Shown here: piece by piece, positions 40,683 to 48,979 of the stretch
Numbering within the stretch: position 1 is the first letter of the stretch
How the letters are laid out: each line of letters opens with the position of its first letter
NCBI GenBank assembly: GCA_964414345.1
Contig: CAYPWF010000015.1
Span: 1-64,000 of the forward strand
Origin: Desulfocorpusculum sp964414345
GTDB lineage: Bacteria; Desulfobacterota; Desulfocorpusculales; Desulfocorpusculum
DNA: 64,000 bases
Reading direction: 5' to 3'
Notes under the pieces: generated by a model
What the model was told of the DNA's origin: nothing
Database searches by the model: none
Seen by the model: only the letters and a program-made list of their open reading frames with translations
Program-made: the position numbers and the translations under genes

Positions 40683-42304
40683 GCCTCAAAGAAATATTTG
40701 TAGGAAACCGGGAATCAGGGCAGGAGCCAGTGGTACTGGAGGGAGGGCTTTTTCTTCTGCCCCACGGGGGTACCTTGAGGGGTTCCCTGGCATTCTCCCA
40801 AAGAGGAATATGGGCTCTCGGGGAATCGGCAGAAGTTATAAAGGCGGCAGGCCCCAAGGCTAGGAGGATAAAGCTTGATGGGGCATTTGTCCTGCCTGGA
40901 CTCTGGGATGCACACACTCATATGCTTTCCGGGGCCTTGGAGCAAGCTCAGGTGCAAATGGGAGGGGTTAAAAGCAGGGCTGAGTTCAGGCAAGCCGTTT
41001 CCCAGTGGGTGAGGCAGAACCCCAAGGAGCCCTGGATTGTTGGGGCGGGTTGGAACGACGCCCTTTGGGGTGGAGTTGCCCCCACCAAGGAGTGGATAGA
41101 GGATGTAAGCCAAGGAAAGCCTCTTTTCCTTTTGCGTTACGATATGCACAGTGGACTTGCCAACTCGGTTGCCCTCAGGTTGGCCGGGATCCAGGCCCTA
41201 AGCCATGATCCCCCGGGGGGAAGGATTGTGCGTGATCCTGTGACAGGGCAGCCCACAGGATGGCTCCTGGAGAAAGCCATGGAGCCGGTTACCAAATGCA
41301 TTCCTCCCCCTTCTCTTTCCAGGAAGGCTGAGCTCCTCTCCAAAGCATTTGAAAGGGCGGTTGCTTTGGGGCTCACTTCCATTCAGGACTTGGTTTGGGA
41401 TTTCAGGGATTTAGAGGTGCACAAAGAAGTTTTTTCTAAAGAGGGGAGCCGACCCAGAGTTTTTCTGAGGACGCCGATAGAACAGCTGGCAGAGTTCCTG
41501 GCTGCCAGGGACTCGCAGTTGCCCTCAGGTATTTTCCTTCAAGGAGTGAAAGGGTTTTTGGACGGTAGTCTGGGTTCCCGCTCCGCCTGGCTCAGAAAAC
41601 CCTATGTGGGAAGTGAGTCGGATTGCGGGGTGAGCTGGGTTTCTGAGAGCAAGGAGTTTCGTGAAACGGTGTTTGAGGCTGTTGCCCAAGGGGTGGCTGT
41701 TTCCCTTCATGCCATAGGGGATGCGGCCATAGGAATGGCCTTGGAAATTTACCGTGAGTGCATTCGGAGAGGTTTGGGAAGTGGATCCTTGAGGATAGAG
41801 CATTTCCAGCACCCCTCTGAGCAGGACATCTTGGAAATGGACCACCCCAGACTCACGGCCTCCATGCAACCTCTCCACATGGTCTTGGATGCAGGGGCCA
41901 CTGAGGAAAGACTGGGACCAGAAAGGGCCCGACTCTCTTTCCCCATCCGCACACTCATGGGCCTTAGATGCAATGTGGTGTTCGGATCGGACTGGTCGGT
42001 GGCGGATCTGAATCCTCTCTTGGGCATCCAGGCGGCAGTGACGCGCAAGGATCGGGATGGGAAGTGGCCCGGCGGCTGGATCCCTCAGGAACGCATAGGG
42101 GTGATGCAAGCCCTCAAGGCCTACACCCTGAATGCAGCCGCCAGCGTGGGACTTGGGGATGTCTCAGGTTGCCTGGCCCCAGGCAGGCTTGCCGACCTGA
42201 CCGTTTTGGATAAAGACATAACCTCCTGTGACCCGGAACAAATCCATGAGGCCCGGGTATTGATGACAGTGGTGGAAGGTAAAATAGCCTACCAAAGGCT
42301 TTGA
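40679..42304 (+). CDS. Amidohydrolase, YtcJ-like
   Basis: A 541-residue metal-dependent hydrolase. GLWDAHTHMLSG near the N-terminus supplies the H-x-H ligands; further histidines lie in FLLRYDMHSGLANS, VSLHAIGDAAIG and LRIEHFQHPSEQD, and the Asp in VFGSDWSVADLNPL. The YtcJ subgroup is often linked to exoenzyme or amide degradation. The preferred start is GTG 40679, overlapping the amidase stop by 4 bases, with GGAAGGGG upstream. The pair is co-expressed and ends at a terminator. Confidence 0.88.
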   Translation: MSLKEIFVGNRESGQEPVVLEGGLFLLPHGGTLRGSLAFSQRGIWALGESAEVIKAAGPKARRIKLDGAFVLPGLWDAHTHMLSGALEQAQVQMGGVKSRAEFRQAVSQWVRQNPKEPWIVGAGWNDALWGGVAPTKEWIEDVSQGKPLFLLRYDMHSGLANSVALRLAGIQALSHDPPGGRIVRDPVTGQPTGWLLEKAMEPVTKCIPPPSLSRKAELLSKAFERAVALGLTSIQDLVWDFRDLEVHKEVFSKEGSRPRVFLRTPIEQLAEFLAARDSQLPSGIFLQGVKGFLDGSLGSRSAWLRKPYVGSESDCGVSWVSESKEFRETVFEAVAQGVAVSLHAIGDAAIGMALEIYRECIRRGLGSGSLRIEHFQHPSEQDILEMDHPRLTASMQPLHMVLDAGATEERLGPERARLSFPIRTLMGLRCNVVFGSDWSVADLNPLLGIQAAVTRKDRDGKWPGGWIPQERIGVMQALKAYTLNAAASVGLGDVSGCLAPGRLADLTVLDKDITSCDPEQIHEARVLMTVVEGKIAYQRL

Positions 42305-42318
42305 TCTGCTAAGACCTG

Positions 42319-42342
42319 AGGGGGGGGAATGCCCCCCTTTTT
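42319..42342 (+). terminator. Rho-independent terminator after the amidohydrolase gene
   Basis: Stem of six G-C pairs (GGGGGG...CCCCCC) with a short loop and a TTTTT tail, 15 bases after the stop codon. Confidence 0.8.
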
Positions 42343-42378
42343 AGGCTGGCTGTAAAAAATGGGGGCTGGGGGTTCAAT

Positions 42379-42930
42379 ATGCTGATAAAATCTTGGGAGC
42401 TTCTAAGCTCTGAGATCCGAGCCGATTATCGGATATTTCGCTTGCGGGTGGACAGGTCCAGATCTCCCCGCACCGGGGAAGCCCATGATTTCTTTGTGCT
42501 TGAATCCTCGGACTGGGTCAATGTGATCCCCCTCACACCGGAGGGCCGGGTTGTGCTTGTGAGGCAATGGAGGCACGCAACCCGCTCTTTCAGCCTGGAG
42601 GTGCCTGGAGGCCTCTTGGAAGCCTCAGACAGCCCTGAAAAGGCCGCCCACAGGGAACTCCTGGAGGAAACCGGCTTTTCAGCTTCAAAAATGCTTTACT
42701 TGGGGTTTGTGGAGCCCAATCCAGCATTTCTGAACAATAGGTGCCACACCTTCTTGGCCAAGGATGTTCAAAAAGTCTCTGAACTAAACCAGGACGAGAA
42801 AGAGGACATAGAGGTTCTCCTGAGGCCCCTGGAGGAGATACCAAGGCTCATTCGAGATGGAACTATCTCCCACTCCCTTGTGGTGGCGGCTTTCTACAGG
42901 CTCTTCATGGAAAAAGAAAGCTGGCTCTGA
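42379..42930 (+). CDS. Nudix hydrolase (ADP-ribose pyrophosphatase type)
   Basis: A 183-residue protein. The Nudix box runs from GGLLEASDSPEKAAHREL to LEETGF (residues 75-98) with all of the G-x5-E-x7-REUXEEXGU residues. The strand VRQWRHATRSFSLEVPGG before it and EPNPAFLNNRCHTFLAKD after it are typical of ADP-ribose pyrophosphatases. It cleaves nucleoside diphosphate derivatives in the cytosol. It is a single gene after a terminator. Confidence 0.92.
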   Translation: MLIKSWELLSSEIRADYRIFRLRVDRSRSPRTGEAHDFFVLESSDWVNVIPLTPEGRVVLVRQWRHATRSFSLEVPGGLLEASDSPEKAAHRELLEETGFSASKMLYLGFVEPNPAFLNNRCHTFLAKDVQKVSELNQDEKEDIEVLLRPLEEIPRLIRDGTISHSLVVAAFYRLFMEKESWL

Positions 42931-43046
42931 AAACACACTTTGATTTTGCTTTCGGGTAAGCCCTGGTTTTGAATCTGCACATGACCGCTTTTTTCAGGGC
43001 CTGGCGGGCTTTCCACCACAGCTCACCTGCCCTGGCGAAACCCTGG

Positions 43047-44078
43047 CTAACCCACTGGGAAAAAATCCGGGCCTTCCCGGTAGCCAAGACCCAAGAGGTA
43101 TTCCCGAATCTGCTCCTTGGCCCCTTTGCTTCTCACGTAGACCAAGACCAAGGGCCTTGGGCGCCTCTCCTCCAGCCAATATGGGGGATAGACCTTGAGA
43201 CCCCAAATCTGTTTGCCTATTTTCCGTGGATCCACGTCTATCCAGGCTGCAGGGACCATACCCTGCTCCATGAGCAGGCGGGCTCTTTTTCTGCTGCTCC
43301 TGCCGGCCCCCCATATGACCCATTCTCTTCCGGTTAGAAGCCTGCGGTCTTTCACCAAATAAAAGGCTCTGATCTTGTCAAAAGCCTCTCTGGAACACCT
43401 AGGGTCCACCCTGGAGAGACGGTCTGGATGCTCCCTCCATTGAAGAAGCACTCTTGGAAGCTTTGCCATGGGGCCACCTGCCCGGAAAATACGAAGCCAA
43501 AGCTCGTAGTCTTCCGGGAAGGGGCCTTCCATGTAACCACCGAGCTTCAAGACAAGACTTTTTCGAAACATGACCGAAGGGTGGGCAAAAGGGCTCTCCC
43601 AATATATGTTGGCCGCTATCTCCCAAGGTTTTGTCAGACTGTTTTGCCAGCGCAAGTACTCCAGGTAGCCCCTTTTGACCAACTCTGGGGGGAACATCTC
43701 CACTCGGCTGGCAGTCAGGGCCAACTCAGGCCTTTCCCTCAGGAACCTCCACTGCAGCTCCAGCCTTTGGGGATGCATGATATCGTCAGCATCCATTCTG
43801 GCCACAAGGGCTGCCCTGCTTTCCTTCAGACCCAAGTTGAGAGCCTTTACCAGGCCCACCTTTCCAGGGGAAAACATTCTGAAGCGCGAATCAGACTTGA
43901 GCCGGCTTTCAAGAACCCCTGCCGAGCCGTCCTGAGATCCATCGTCTATTCCCAGCAGTTCAAAATCCTCCAATGTTTGCGACTGAATGGACTCCAGCGC
44001 CTGGGCAAGAGTCTCGGCTGCGTCTCGAAAAGGCATGACCACCGACACCAAAGGCCGCTTACACCTCTTTACAGCCAA
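43047..44078 (-). CDS. Glycosyltransferase family 2 with C-terminal Rossmann-like domain
   Basis: A 343-residue cytosolic protein. The GT2 domain (residues 8-230) begins VSVVMPFRDAAETLAQALESI, has DDGSQDGS and the metal-binding VARMDADDIMHPQRLE. The C-terminal 85 residues start EWVIWGAGRSSRKRARLL, an NAD-type glycine-rich loop, and include PAAWIDVDPRKIGK. This tail is found on some GT2 enzymes that decorate surface polysaccharide. No polysaccharide cluster surrounds it. Confidence 0.88.
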   Translation of the reverse strand: MAVKRCKRPLVSVVMPFRDAAETLAQALESIQSQTLEDFELLGIDDGSQDGSAGVLESRLKSDSRFRMFSPGKVGLVKALNLGLKESRAALVARMDADDIMHPQRLELQWRFLRERPELALTASRVEMFPPELVKRGYLEYLRWQNSLTKPWEIAANIYWESPFAHPSVMFRKSLVLKLGGYMEGPFPEDYELWLRIFRAGGPMAKLPRVLLQWREHPDRLSRVDPRCSREAFDKIRAFYLVKDRRLLTGREWVIWGAGRSSRKRARLLMEQGMVPAAWIDVDPRKIGKQIWGLKVYPPYWLEERRPRPLVLVYVRSKGAKEQIREYLLGLGYREGPDFFPVG

Positions 44079-44098
44079 AGCCCTTCACCCCCAGCGAG

Positions 44099-44127
44099 TT
44101 GGATCATAAACTTTCGACGGCTATAAT
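44099..44127 (+). promoter_or_regulatory. Promoter of the TtcA-like gene, near-leaderless
   Basis: TTGGAT (44099-44104), 17-base spacer, perfect TATAAT (44122-44127). The ATG at 44137 begins 10 bases after the -10 box, so transcription should start within about 3 bases of it. Confidence 0.65.
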
Positions 44128-44136
44128 CATGTTCCC

Positions 44137-44892
44137 ATGGAGCTCCCACTGCAATATGCAAAAAACCACGGGAAATGGTTTGCAACTTCAGTGCTTAGAG
44201 CCCTGACACGCTACCGGATGATCTCACCCGGGGAGCTGGTGGGAGTAGCTCTCTCAGGCGGGAAGGACAGCTCGGCCCTTCTGGTCATACTGGACTATTT
44301 GAGACGTCACTCCCATATCAAATTCCAGCTCCTAGGGATACATGTCCGCATGGGCACATATGACACCACACCCCTCCAAGAACTCTGCAGAATCCTGGAT
44401 ACACCCTACAGAGAAACACAGCTGAAACTTCCCGGCCAGCTCCCCTCAAAGGGACTCTGCTCCTTGTGTGCCAGGCTCAAGAGGGGAGCTATGGCAAGAG
44501 TCTTGGTCAGGGAAGGAATCAGAAAGCTGGCTCTGGCTCACCATGCAGAGGACATGGCCCAGACCCTTTTGATGAATCTGGCAAGAGGGGCCACACTGCG
44601 AGTCTTTGCTCCTTCGGTGTGTTTGCCCGGGGAGCCTTTGGAACTGATCCGTCCCCTCATCTATGTGAATGAGGACACCTTGGCACGCATACACAAAAAA
44701 AGCAGGATACCCCTGGTGGGGGAGGACTGTCCTTTGGGCCAAGACACATTCCGAAAAAAGGCCAAGCAGGCCCTAGAGGGGCTGAAGCTCTCCATGGGTG
44801 ACAAGCTTCCTCTTAGGATGGTAATTGCAGCTGAAAAAGCAGGGCTTTGGAGCCACTCCAATCCAATTCCCCCTCCCCAGGCTGCGGGATAA
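44137..44892 (+). CDS. TtcA-like PP-loop ATPase (tRNA thiolation family)
   Basis: A 251-residue protein. VALSGGKDSSALLVILDYL (residues 37-55) is the PP-loop; CSLCARLKRGAM near residue 108 matches the C-x2-C pair of TtcA, which with a third cysteine binds 4Fe-4S. LALAHHAEDMAQTLLMNL follows. TtcA thiolates C32 of some tRNAs; shorter TtcA-like proteins with other roles are common in anaerobes. It is followed by the diaphorase triad. Confidence 0.85.
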   Translation: MELPLQYAKNHGKWFATSVLRALTRYRMISPGELVGVALSGGKDSSALLVILDYLRRHSHIKFQLLGIHVRMGTYDTTPLQELCRILDTPYRETQLKLPGQLPSKGLCSLCARLKRGAMARVLVREGIRKLALAHHAEDMAQTLLMNLARGATLRVFAPSVCLPGEPLELIRPLIYVNEDTLARIHKKSRIPLVGEDCPLGQDTFRKKAKQALEGLKLSMGDKLPLRMVIAAEKAGLWSHSNPIPPPQAAG

Positions 44893-44947
44893 GGCGCTAT
44901 ACTATCAAAGGATAAAGAAACAATGCCCGGGCCATGGAGAAAGAGAT

Positions 44948-45457
44948 TTGCAGACCGAGGAAAAGGAAGCCCAGCTTGAGTTGGAGAGATCCCTAAAAAG
45001 TTTTGAGCCCCAGCGCAGCAACCTTATCCCTATGCTTCAGAGAATGCAGAGCCTCTTCGGGTACCTTCCGTCCTGGGGGATGGAGGAGGTGGCCAAGTAT
45101 TTGTCAATTCCTGTGGGGGAGGTATACGGGGTTGCCACTTTTTACAACCAGTTCCGCCTGATCCCCCCGGGGAAGTATCAGGTGAAGGTTTGTACCGGAA
45201 CCGCCTGCCACGTTAAACGCTCTTATGTGATCCTTGAGGAATGGGAGCGACGTCTGGGCATAAAGGAAGGGGAAACCACCAGTGACAGGCTTTTCAGCTT
45301 GGAGAAGGTGGCCTGCGTGGGATGTTGCGCCCTAGCGCCGGTGGTGGTGCTTCGCCAGGATTCCACAGAGACCTTCTACGGCCAAATGATGACCAGCAAA
45401 GTCAACGGCCTTATTCTGGAGGTGGAAAGGAAAGAGGGGAATGGGCCCACCCAATGA
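44948..45457 (+). CDS. NuoE-like 2Fe-2S subunit of a NADH-dependent oxidoreductase (HndA/HydC type)
   Basis: About 170 residues from the TTG at 44948, which follows GGAGAAAGA; the frame is open back to 44825. The N-terminal helical part includes SNLIPMLQRMQSLFGYLP and IPVGEVYGVATFYNQF. The 2Fe-2S ligands are C-x4-C in VCTGTACHVK and C-x3-C in VACVGCCALAP. It is the thioredoxin-like small subunit that accompanies NuoF. It overlaps the next gene by 17 bases. Confidence 0.9.
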   Translation: MQTEEKEAQLELERSLKSFEPQRSNLIPMLQRMQSLFGYLPSWGMEEVAKYLSIPVGEVYGVATFYNQFRLIPPGKYQVKVCTGTACHVKRSYVILEEWERRLGIKEGETTSDRLFSLEKVACVGCCALAPVVVLRQDSTETFYGQMMTSKVNGLILEVERKEGNGPTQ

Positions 45458-47375
45458 TCTGCAGGCCAGGTTCGCACAAATTCAGGAAGAGGCCTCCAGA
45501 AGATGGGAGGCTCTCTGGCAAGATCCCAGACCTTTGATAACAGTGGGAACAGCTACTTGCGGACTGGCTCAAGGGGCTGCTGAGGTGCTTGGTGCCCTGC
45601 GGGATTGCTCGGCCAGGATGGGCTTGGAGGTTCAAATCCGGGAGGTGGGCTGCATAGGGCACTGTTATGCTGAGCCGTTGGTTACGGTGAAGATGCCAGG
45701 GATGTCACCTTATTTGTACGCCCGGGTGAACCCCACAAAAGCGGAACTCCTGCTGCGTTACCTGGTGAGGGATGGGGATCCCTTTTTGGATTTCGTGATG
45801 GGGGCACTCCAACAGGATGAGCTTATGCCCCCGGTATGGGATCTTCCCAGGTTCCATTATGAAAAAAGGCTGATTCTGGAGCATTGCGGGATCATAGACC
45901 CAGAGGAGATCCACCAATACATAGCCAATGGAGGCTACAAGGCTTTCATAAGAAGCCTCTGCCTTGAGCCCGAGCAAATCATAGGGGAGCTGGCAGCAGC
46001 CGGACTTAGGGGAAGAGGCGGGGCAGGCTTCCCCACGGCACGCAAGTGGGAGATCTGTAGAAAAAGTTCTTACGGCTTACCCTTTGTGATCTGTAACGGG
46101 GACGAGGGAGATCCAGGGGCTTACATGGACAGGGCAGTGCTGGAGAGCAACCCTCACCAGGTCTTGGAGGGCCTGGCCATCGCGGCTCTGGCTGTGGGGG
46201 CTTCCCAAGGATACGTATATGTGAGGGCCGAATACCCACTGGCCATAAAGAGGGTCAGAAAAGCCCTGCAGGATGCCAGGAGTGTAGGCCTCATGGGAGA
46301 GGACATCCTAGGAAGCGGGAGGCAATTGGATATAAAGCTGTTCGAGGGCTCTGGAGCCTTTGTCTGCGGGGAGGAGACGGCCCTCATAGCCTCCATCCAG
46401 GGGGAAAGGGGGATGCCTAGGCCGAGGCCTCCCTTCCCTGCCGAGAGAGGGCTCTGGGGCAGGCCCACCTTGGTGAACAATGTAAAGACCTTGGCCCTGG
46501 TACCAAAGATTCTGGGAAACAACAACGGCTTGTTCTCAGGAGTAGGCACAGAGTCCAGCCCTGGCACCATGGTGTTTTCGGTTGTGGGTAAGTCTCAGCA
46601 GCCCGGCCTTGTGGAAGTCCCATTGGGCACCACCCTCAAGCAGCTGGTATTTGACATCTGTGGAGGCATATCTGGAGAAAAGAGTTTCAAGGCCCTTCAA
46701 ATAGGAGGTCCATCGGGAGGCTGTGTGCCGGCGTCTCTGCAAGAAACCTGCATGGATTACGAAACACTCCAAGAAGCTGGAGCCATGATGGGTTCTGGCG
46801 GCATAGTGGTGCTGGATGAAGAAGACTGTATGGTGGAGGTGGCCCGCTTTTTCTTGGAGTTCACTCAAGGGGAGTCTTGCGGGAAGTGTACATTTTGCCG
46901 CATAGGAACCCGTCAGATGTTGGAGCTGCTCACAGCAACAACCTTGGGGAAAGGCAGCTTGGAGGATCTGGAGCTTCTGGAGGAACTGGCAAGGGATGTA
47001 AAGCAAGGATCCCTTTGCAACCTTGGAGCCACGGCACCCAACCCGGTTTTGACCACCCTCAAATACTTCAGGGAGGAGTACCTGGCTCATGTGCATGAAA
47101 AGAGATGCCCTGCCCTGCAGTGCAGGGAGCTTACAGCCTACTACATTATTCCTGAGCTTTGTGCTGCAGGCTGCGATGCTTGTGTGGGGACATGTCCCAC
47201 AGAGGCCATATACACCATGAGAACCCGCAAGAAAGCTGTGGATCAGGAAAAATGCGTTAAGTGCGGGGAGTGCGTGCGGGCTTGCCCGCCGGAGTACAAG
47301 GCGGTGGTGCGTATCTCTCCAACCTCAGAGGTCCCACCCCCTCAGGCTCCAAAGGCGGAAAAAGATTCTCACTGA
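45441..47375 (+). CDS. NuoF-like NADH-binding subunit with ferredoxin tail (HndC/HydB type)
   Basis: A 644-residue flavoprotein. Residues 1-125 are a thioredoxin-like domain with TATCGLAQG and VGCIGHC, one cysteine fewer than the usual four. The 51-kDa FMN/NADH core has GLRGRGGAGFPTARKWE and CNGDEGDPGAYMDR; an SLBB fold and SCGKCTFCRIGTRQML follow with the 4Fe-4S N3 cluster. The last 80 residues hold two 4Fe-4S motifs (CAAGCDACVGTCP, CVKCGECVRACPP). This layout occurs in NADP-reducing hydrogenases, bifurcating hydrogenases and formate dehydrogenases. No catalytic subunit is nearby. Confidence 0.95.
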   Translation: MGPPNDLQARFAQIQEEASRRWEALWQDPRPLITVGTATCGLAQGAAEVLGALRDCSARMGLEVQIREVGCIGHCYAEPLVTVKMPGMSPYLYARVNPTKAELLLRYLVRDGDPFLDFVMGALQQDELMPPVWDLPRFHYEKRLILEHCGIIDPEEIHQYIANGGYKAFIRSLCLEPEQIIGELAAAGLRGRGGAGFPTARKWEICRKSSYGLPFVICNGDEGDPGAYMDRAVLESNPHQVLEGLAIAALAVGASQGYVYVRAEYPLAIKRVRKALQDARSVGLMGEDILGSGRQLDIKLFEGSGAFVCGEETALIASIQGERGMPRPRPPFPAERGLWGRPTLVNNVKTLALVPKILGNNNGLFSGVGTESSPGTMVFSVVGKSQQPGLVEVPLGTTLKQLVFDICGGISGEKSFKALQIGGPSGGCVPASLQETCMDYETLQEAGAMMGSGGIVVLDEEDCMVEVARFFLEFTQGESCGKCTFCRIGTRQMLELLTATTLGKGSLEDLELLEELARDVKQGSLCNLGATAPNPVLTTLKYFREEYLAHVHEKRCPALQCRELTAYYIIPELCAAGCDACVGTCPTEAIYTMRTRKKAVDQEKCVKCGECVRACPPEYKAVVRISPTSEVPPPQAPKAEKDSH

Positions 47376-47391
47376 AAGGTGCATATCCAAG

Positions 47392-48045
47392 ATGGAACAT
47401 GTCCTGTTGGAGATAGACGGTCTTCAGATAGAGGCAAAACCTGGGGAAAGCGTGTTGGAAGCTGCCCTGAACCACTCCGTTTTTATCCCCCACCTGTGCC
47501 ATGGAGAGGGTGACCAGGAGCATTTTGGGGGTTGCAGGCTCTGTTTCGTGGAAATCCAAGGCAAGCCCACACCAGTGACTTCCTGTACCCAGCCGGTGAA
47601 ACCAGGGATGATAGTCCGCACCAACACCGAAACTGTAAGGAGGCTGCAGCGCTCAGCCTTGAGGCTCCTTCTTTCCAACCACAGGGTGAACTGCGTTGGC
47701 TGTTTTGCCCACAAAAGGTGCAGGCTTCAAGAACTGTCCAGAGCTTTGGGAGTGGGCCTTAAGGTCTCGGGGCTAAAAGACCTTTCTTTGGAGGAATGCA
47801 TAGACAAGAGCTTGGGAAAGGTGCTCTACGACAGGAGCAAGTGCGTACTTTGCGGACAGTGTGTAAGCTGGGCCCGCGCCAACAAGACAGGGGTCTTCCA
47901 GTTCGTAGGGAGGGGGCTTGCCACACGCATTGGCCTTTTCCCTTTTGAAGGGGATCAGGAAATACTGGAGGGCTCTTGGGATGTCTGCCCGGTAGGGGCT
48001 CTTTTCCCTGCAGATGCGGCCAAGGCCAAGCAAGCCCCTTCATAG
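47392..48045 (+). CDS. HoxU/NuoG N-terminal-like Fe-S subunit
   Basis: A 217-residue electron-transfer protein. A 2Fe-2S plant-type domain (residues 1-75: FIPHLCHG, GCRLCFVE, TSCTQPV) precedes a NuoG 3 domain whose cluster ligands are SNHRVNCVGC and KRC. The C-terminal domain has KCVLCGQCVSWA with C-x2-C-x2-C and a distal Cys in VCPVGAL. HoxU is 230-240 residues, so this is complete. With the two preceding genes it forms a NADH-linked diaphorase module. A repeat copy starts 62 bases downstream. Confidence 0.92.
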   Translation: MEHVLLEIDGLQIEAKPGESVLEAALNHSVFIPHLCHGEGDQEHFGGCRLCFVEIQGKPTPVTSCTQPVKPGMIVRTNTETVRRLQRSALRLLLSNHRVNCVGCFAHKRCRLQELSRALGVGLKVSGLKDLSLEECIDKSLGKVLYDRSKCVLCGQCVSWARANKTGVFQFVGRGLATRIGLFPFEGDQEILEGSWDVCPVGALFPADAAKAKQAPS

Positions 48046-48357
48046 GAAGCTCTTCAAACCCAGTTCAGACGGCTTCCAAAGGCAGCCCTCTTTGGGCGAG
48101 ATGGAACCCGCATATTCAGAATCAGTGGACAATGCGGGCTGTCTTTTTGTTCCAGATTTGGTCCTGGTTTGAGTCTAAATGTGCCCAAGGTTACCTGGGC
48201 TTTGGGGGCTGAGCCCCCAAAGCCACAGACTTTGTAAAATAATCCGGGTTAGGCCCGAACCTTGAACCTAGAATCCAGGTTTTCTTGAACATGCACTGGC
48301 TTTTCCTGGCATATCATCAGATAGCCCACAGGATCCATAGCTCTCGGATGATTCGGG
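48046..48357. other. Intergenic region with repeat copy B
   Basis: 312 bases between the convergent HoxU-like and PNPOx-like genes, mostly filled by repeat copy B (48107-48250). The rest shows no gene. Confidence 0.6.
48107..48250 (+). repeat. Dispersed composite repeat, copy B
   Basis: Hairpin 1 CCCGCAT...ATGCGGG (48107-48138) with loop TTCAGAATCAGTGGACA; then the middle block ending GAGTCTAAATGTGCCCA; hairpin 2, a perfect 12-bp stem GGCTTTGGGGGC/GCCCCCAAAGCC (48198-48224); and tail AATAATCCGGGTTA. The same order occurs in the other copies. Confidence 0.75.
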
Positions 48358-48735
48358 CTAATCCTTCTCTCCCGAGCCTATCAGAGGAAGCACCTTATCC
48401 ACCTTGAAGAAGACAAGGTGGCGTCCCTCTTCATCTCCCTCGTATCTGCGCCTCTTGAGGGTTCTGAGTAGCTCCGTGTCTTTCTCGTCCCTGAGCTTTC
48501 TCAGGAAAAGCCTTATTCCCTTCCAACCCGGGCCGTCCTCCATGAACATGTAAGCAGCATGGGGGTTTGATTCCAGATTGTGATGGGTTAGCCTCTCAGG
48601 CATTATGAAGGCCAATGTGCCGTCTTCCATAACGTGGGGTCTGCTGAAAACGGCCAGGTCCACCTTCCCGTTGGAATCCGCCGTGGCAAGCACTCCCTTT
48701 CCAGAAGCCTTTTCAAAGTACTCCCTGAGCTCCAT
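48358..48735 (-). CDS. Pyridoxamine 5'-phosphate oxidase-family (FMN-binding split-barrel) protein
   Basis: A 125-residue protein, start at 48735 after AGGAGGTCAGAA. It has the split-barrel opening MELREYFEKASGKGVLATADSNG and the flavin-binding stretch FIMPERLTHHNLESNPHAAYMF. Small proteins of this kind bind FMN or F420 and reduce unidentified substrates. A monocistronic gene, with a repeat copy upstream of the convergent neighbour. Confidence 0.8.
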   Translation of the reverse strand: MELREYFEKASGKGVLATADSNGKVDLAVFSRPHVMEDGTLAFIMPERLTHHNLESNPHAAYMFMEDGPGWKGIRLFLRKLRDEKDTELLRTLKRRRYEGDEEGRHLVFFKVDKVLPLIGSGEKD

Positions 48736-48979
48736 TTCTGACCTCCTGCGCAGTCTTCTCCAACCTCCCACCTCCAAACTCTGTCCTTTGGACGTAAGGG
48801 AAGTGGGAAAAGATTCCGAGAAATGCTGGTTGGTCTCGATTCTCCCTTTGGATTGCAGAATGTGTCAAGGGGGCCCACGGAGCAAAAGGGGTCTTTGAAA
48901 AGGTTGACGCAGAGGCCCGGATGTTCCATCATCCCCTTCCGAGGCCGCAAAAAGGGCTTCCTGGCTTGCTGGATGGGAA

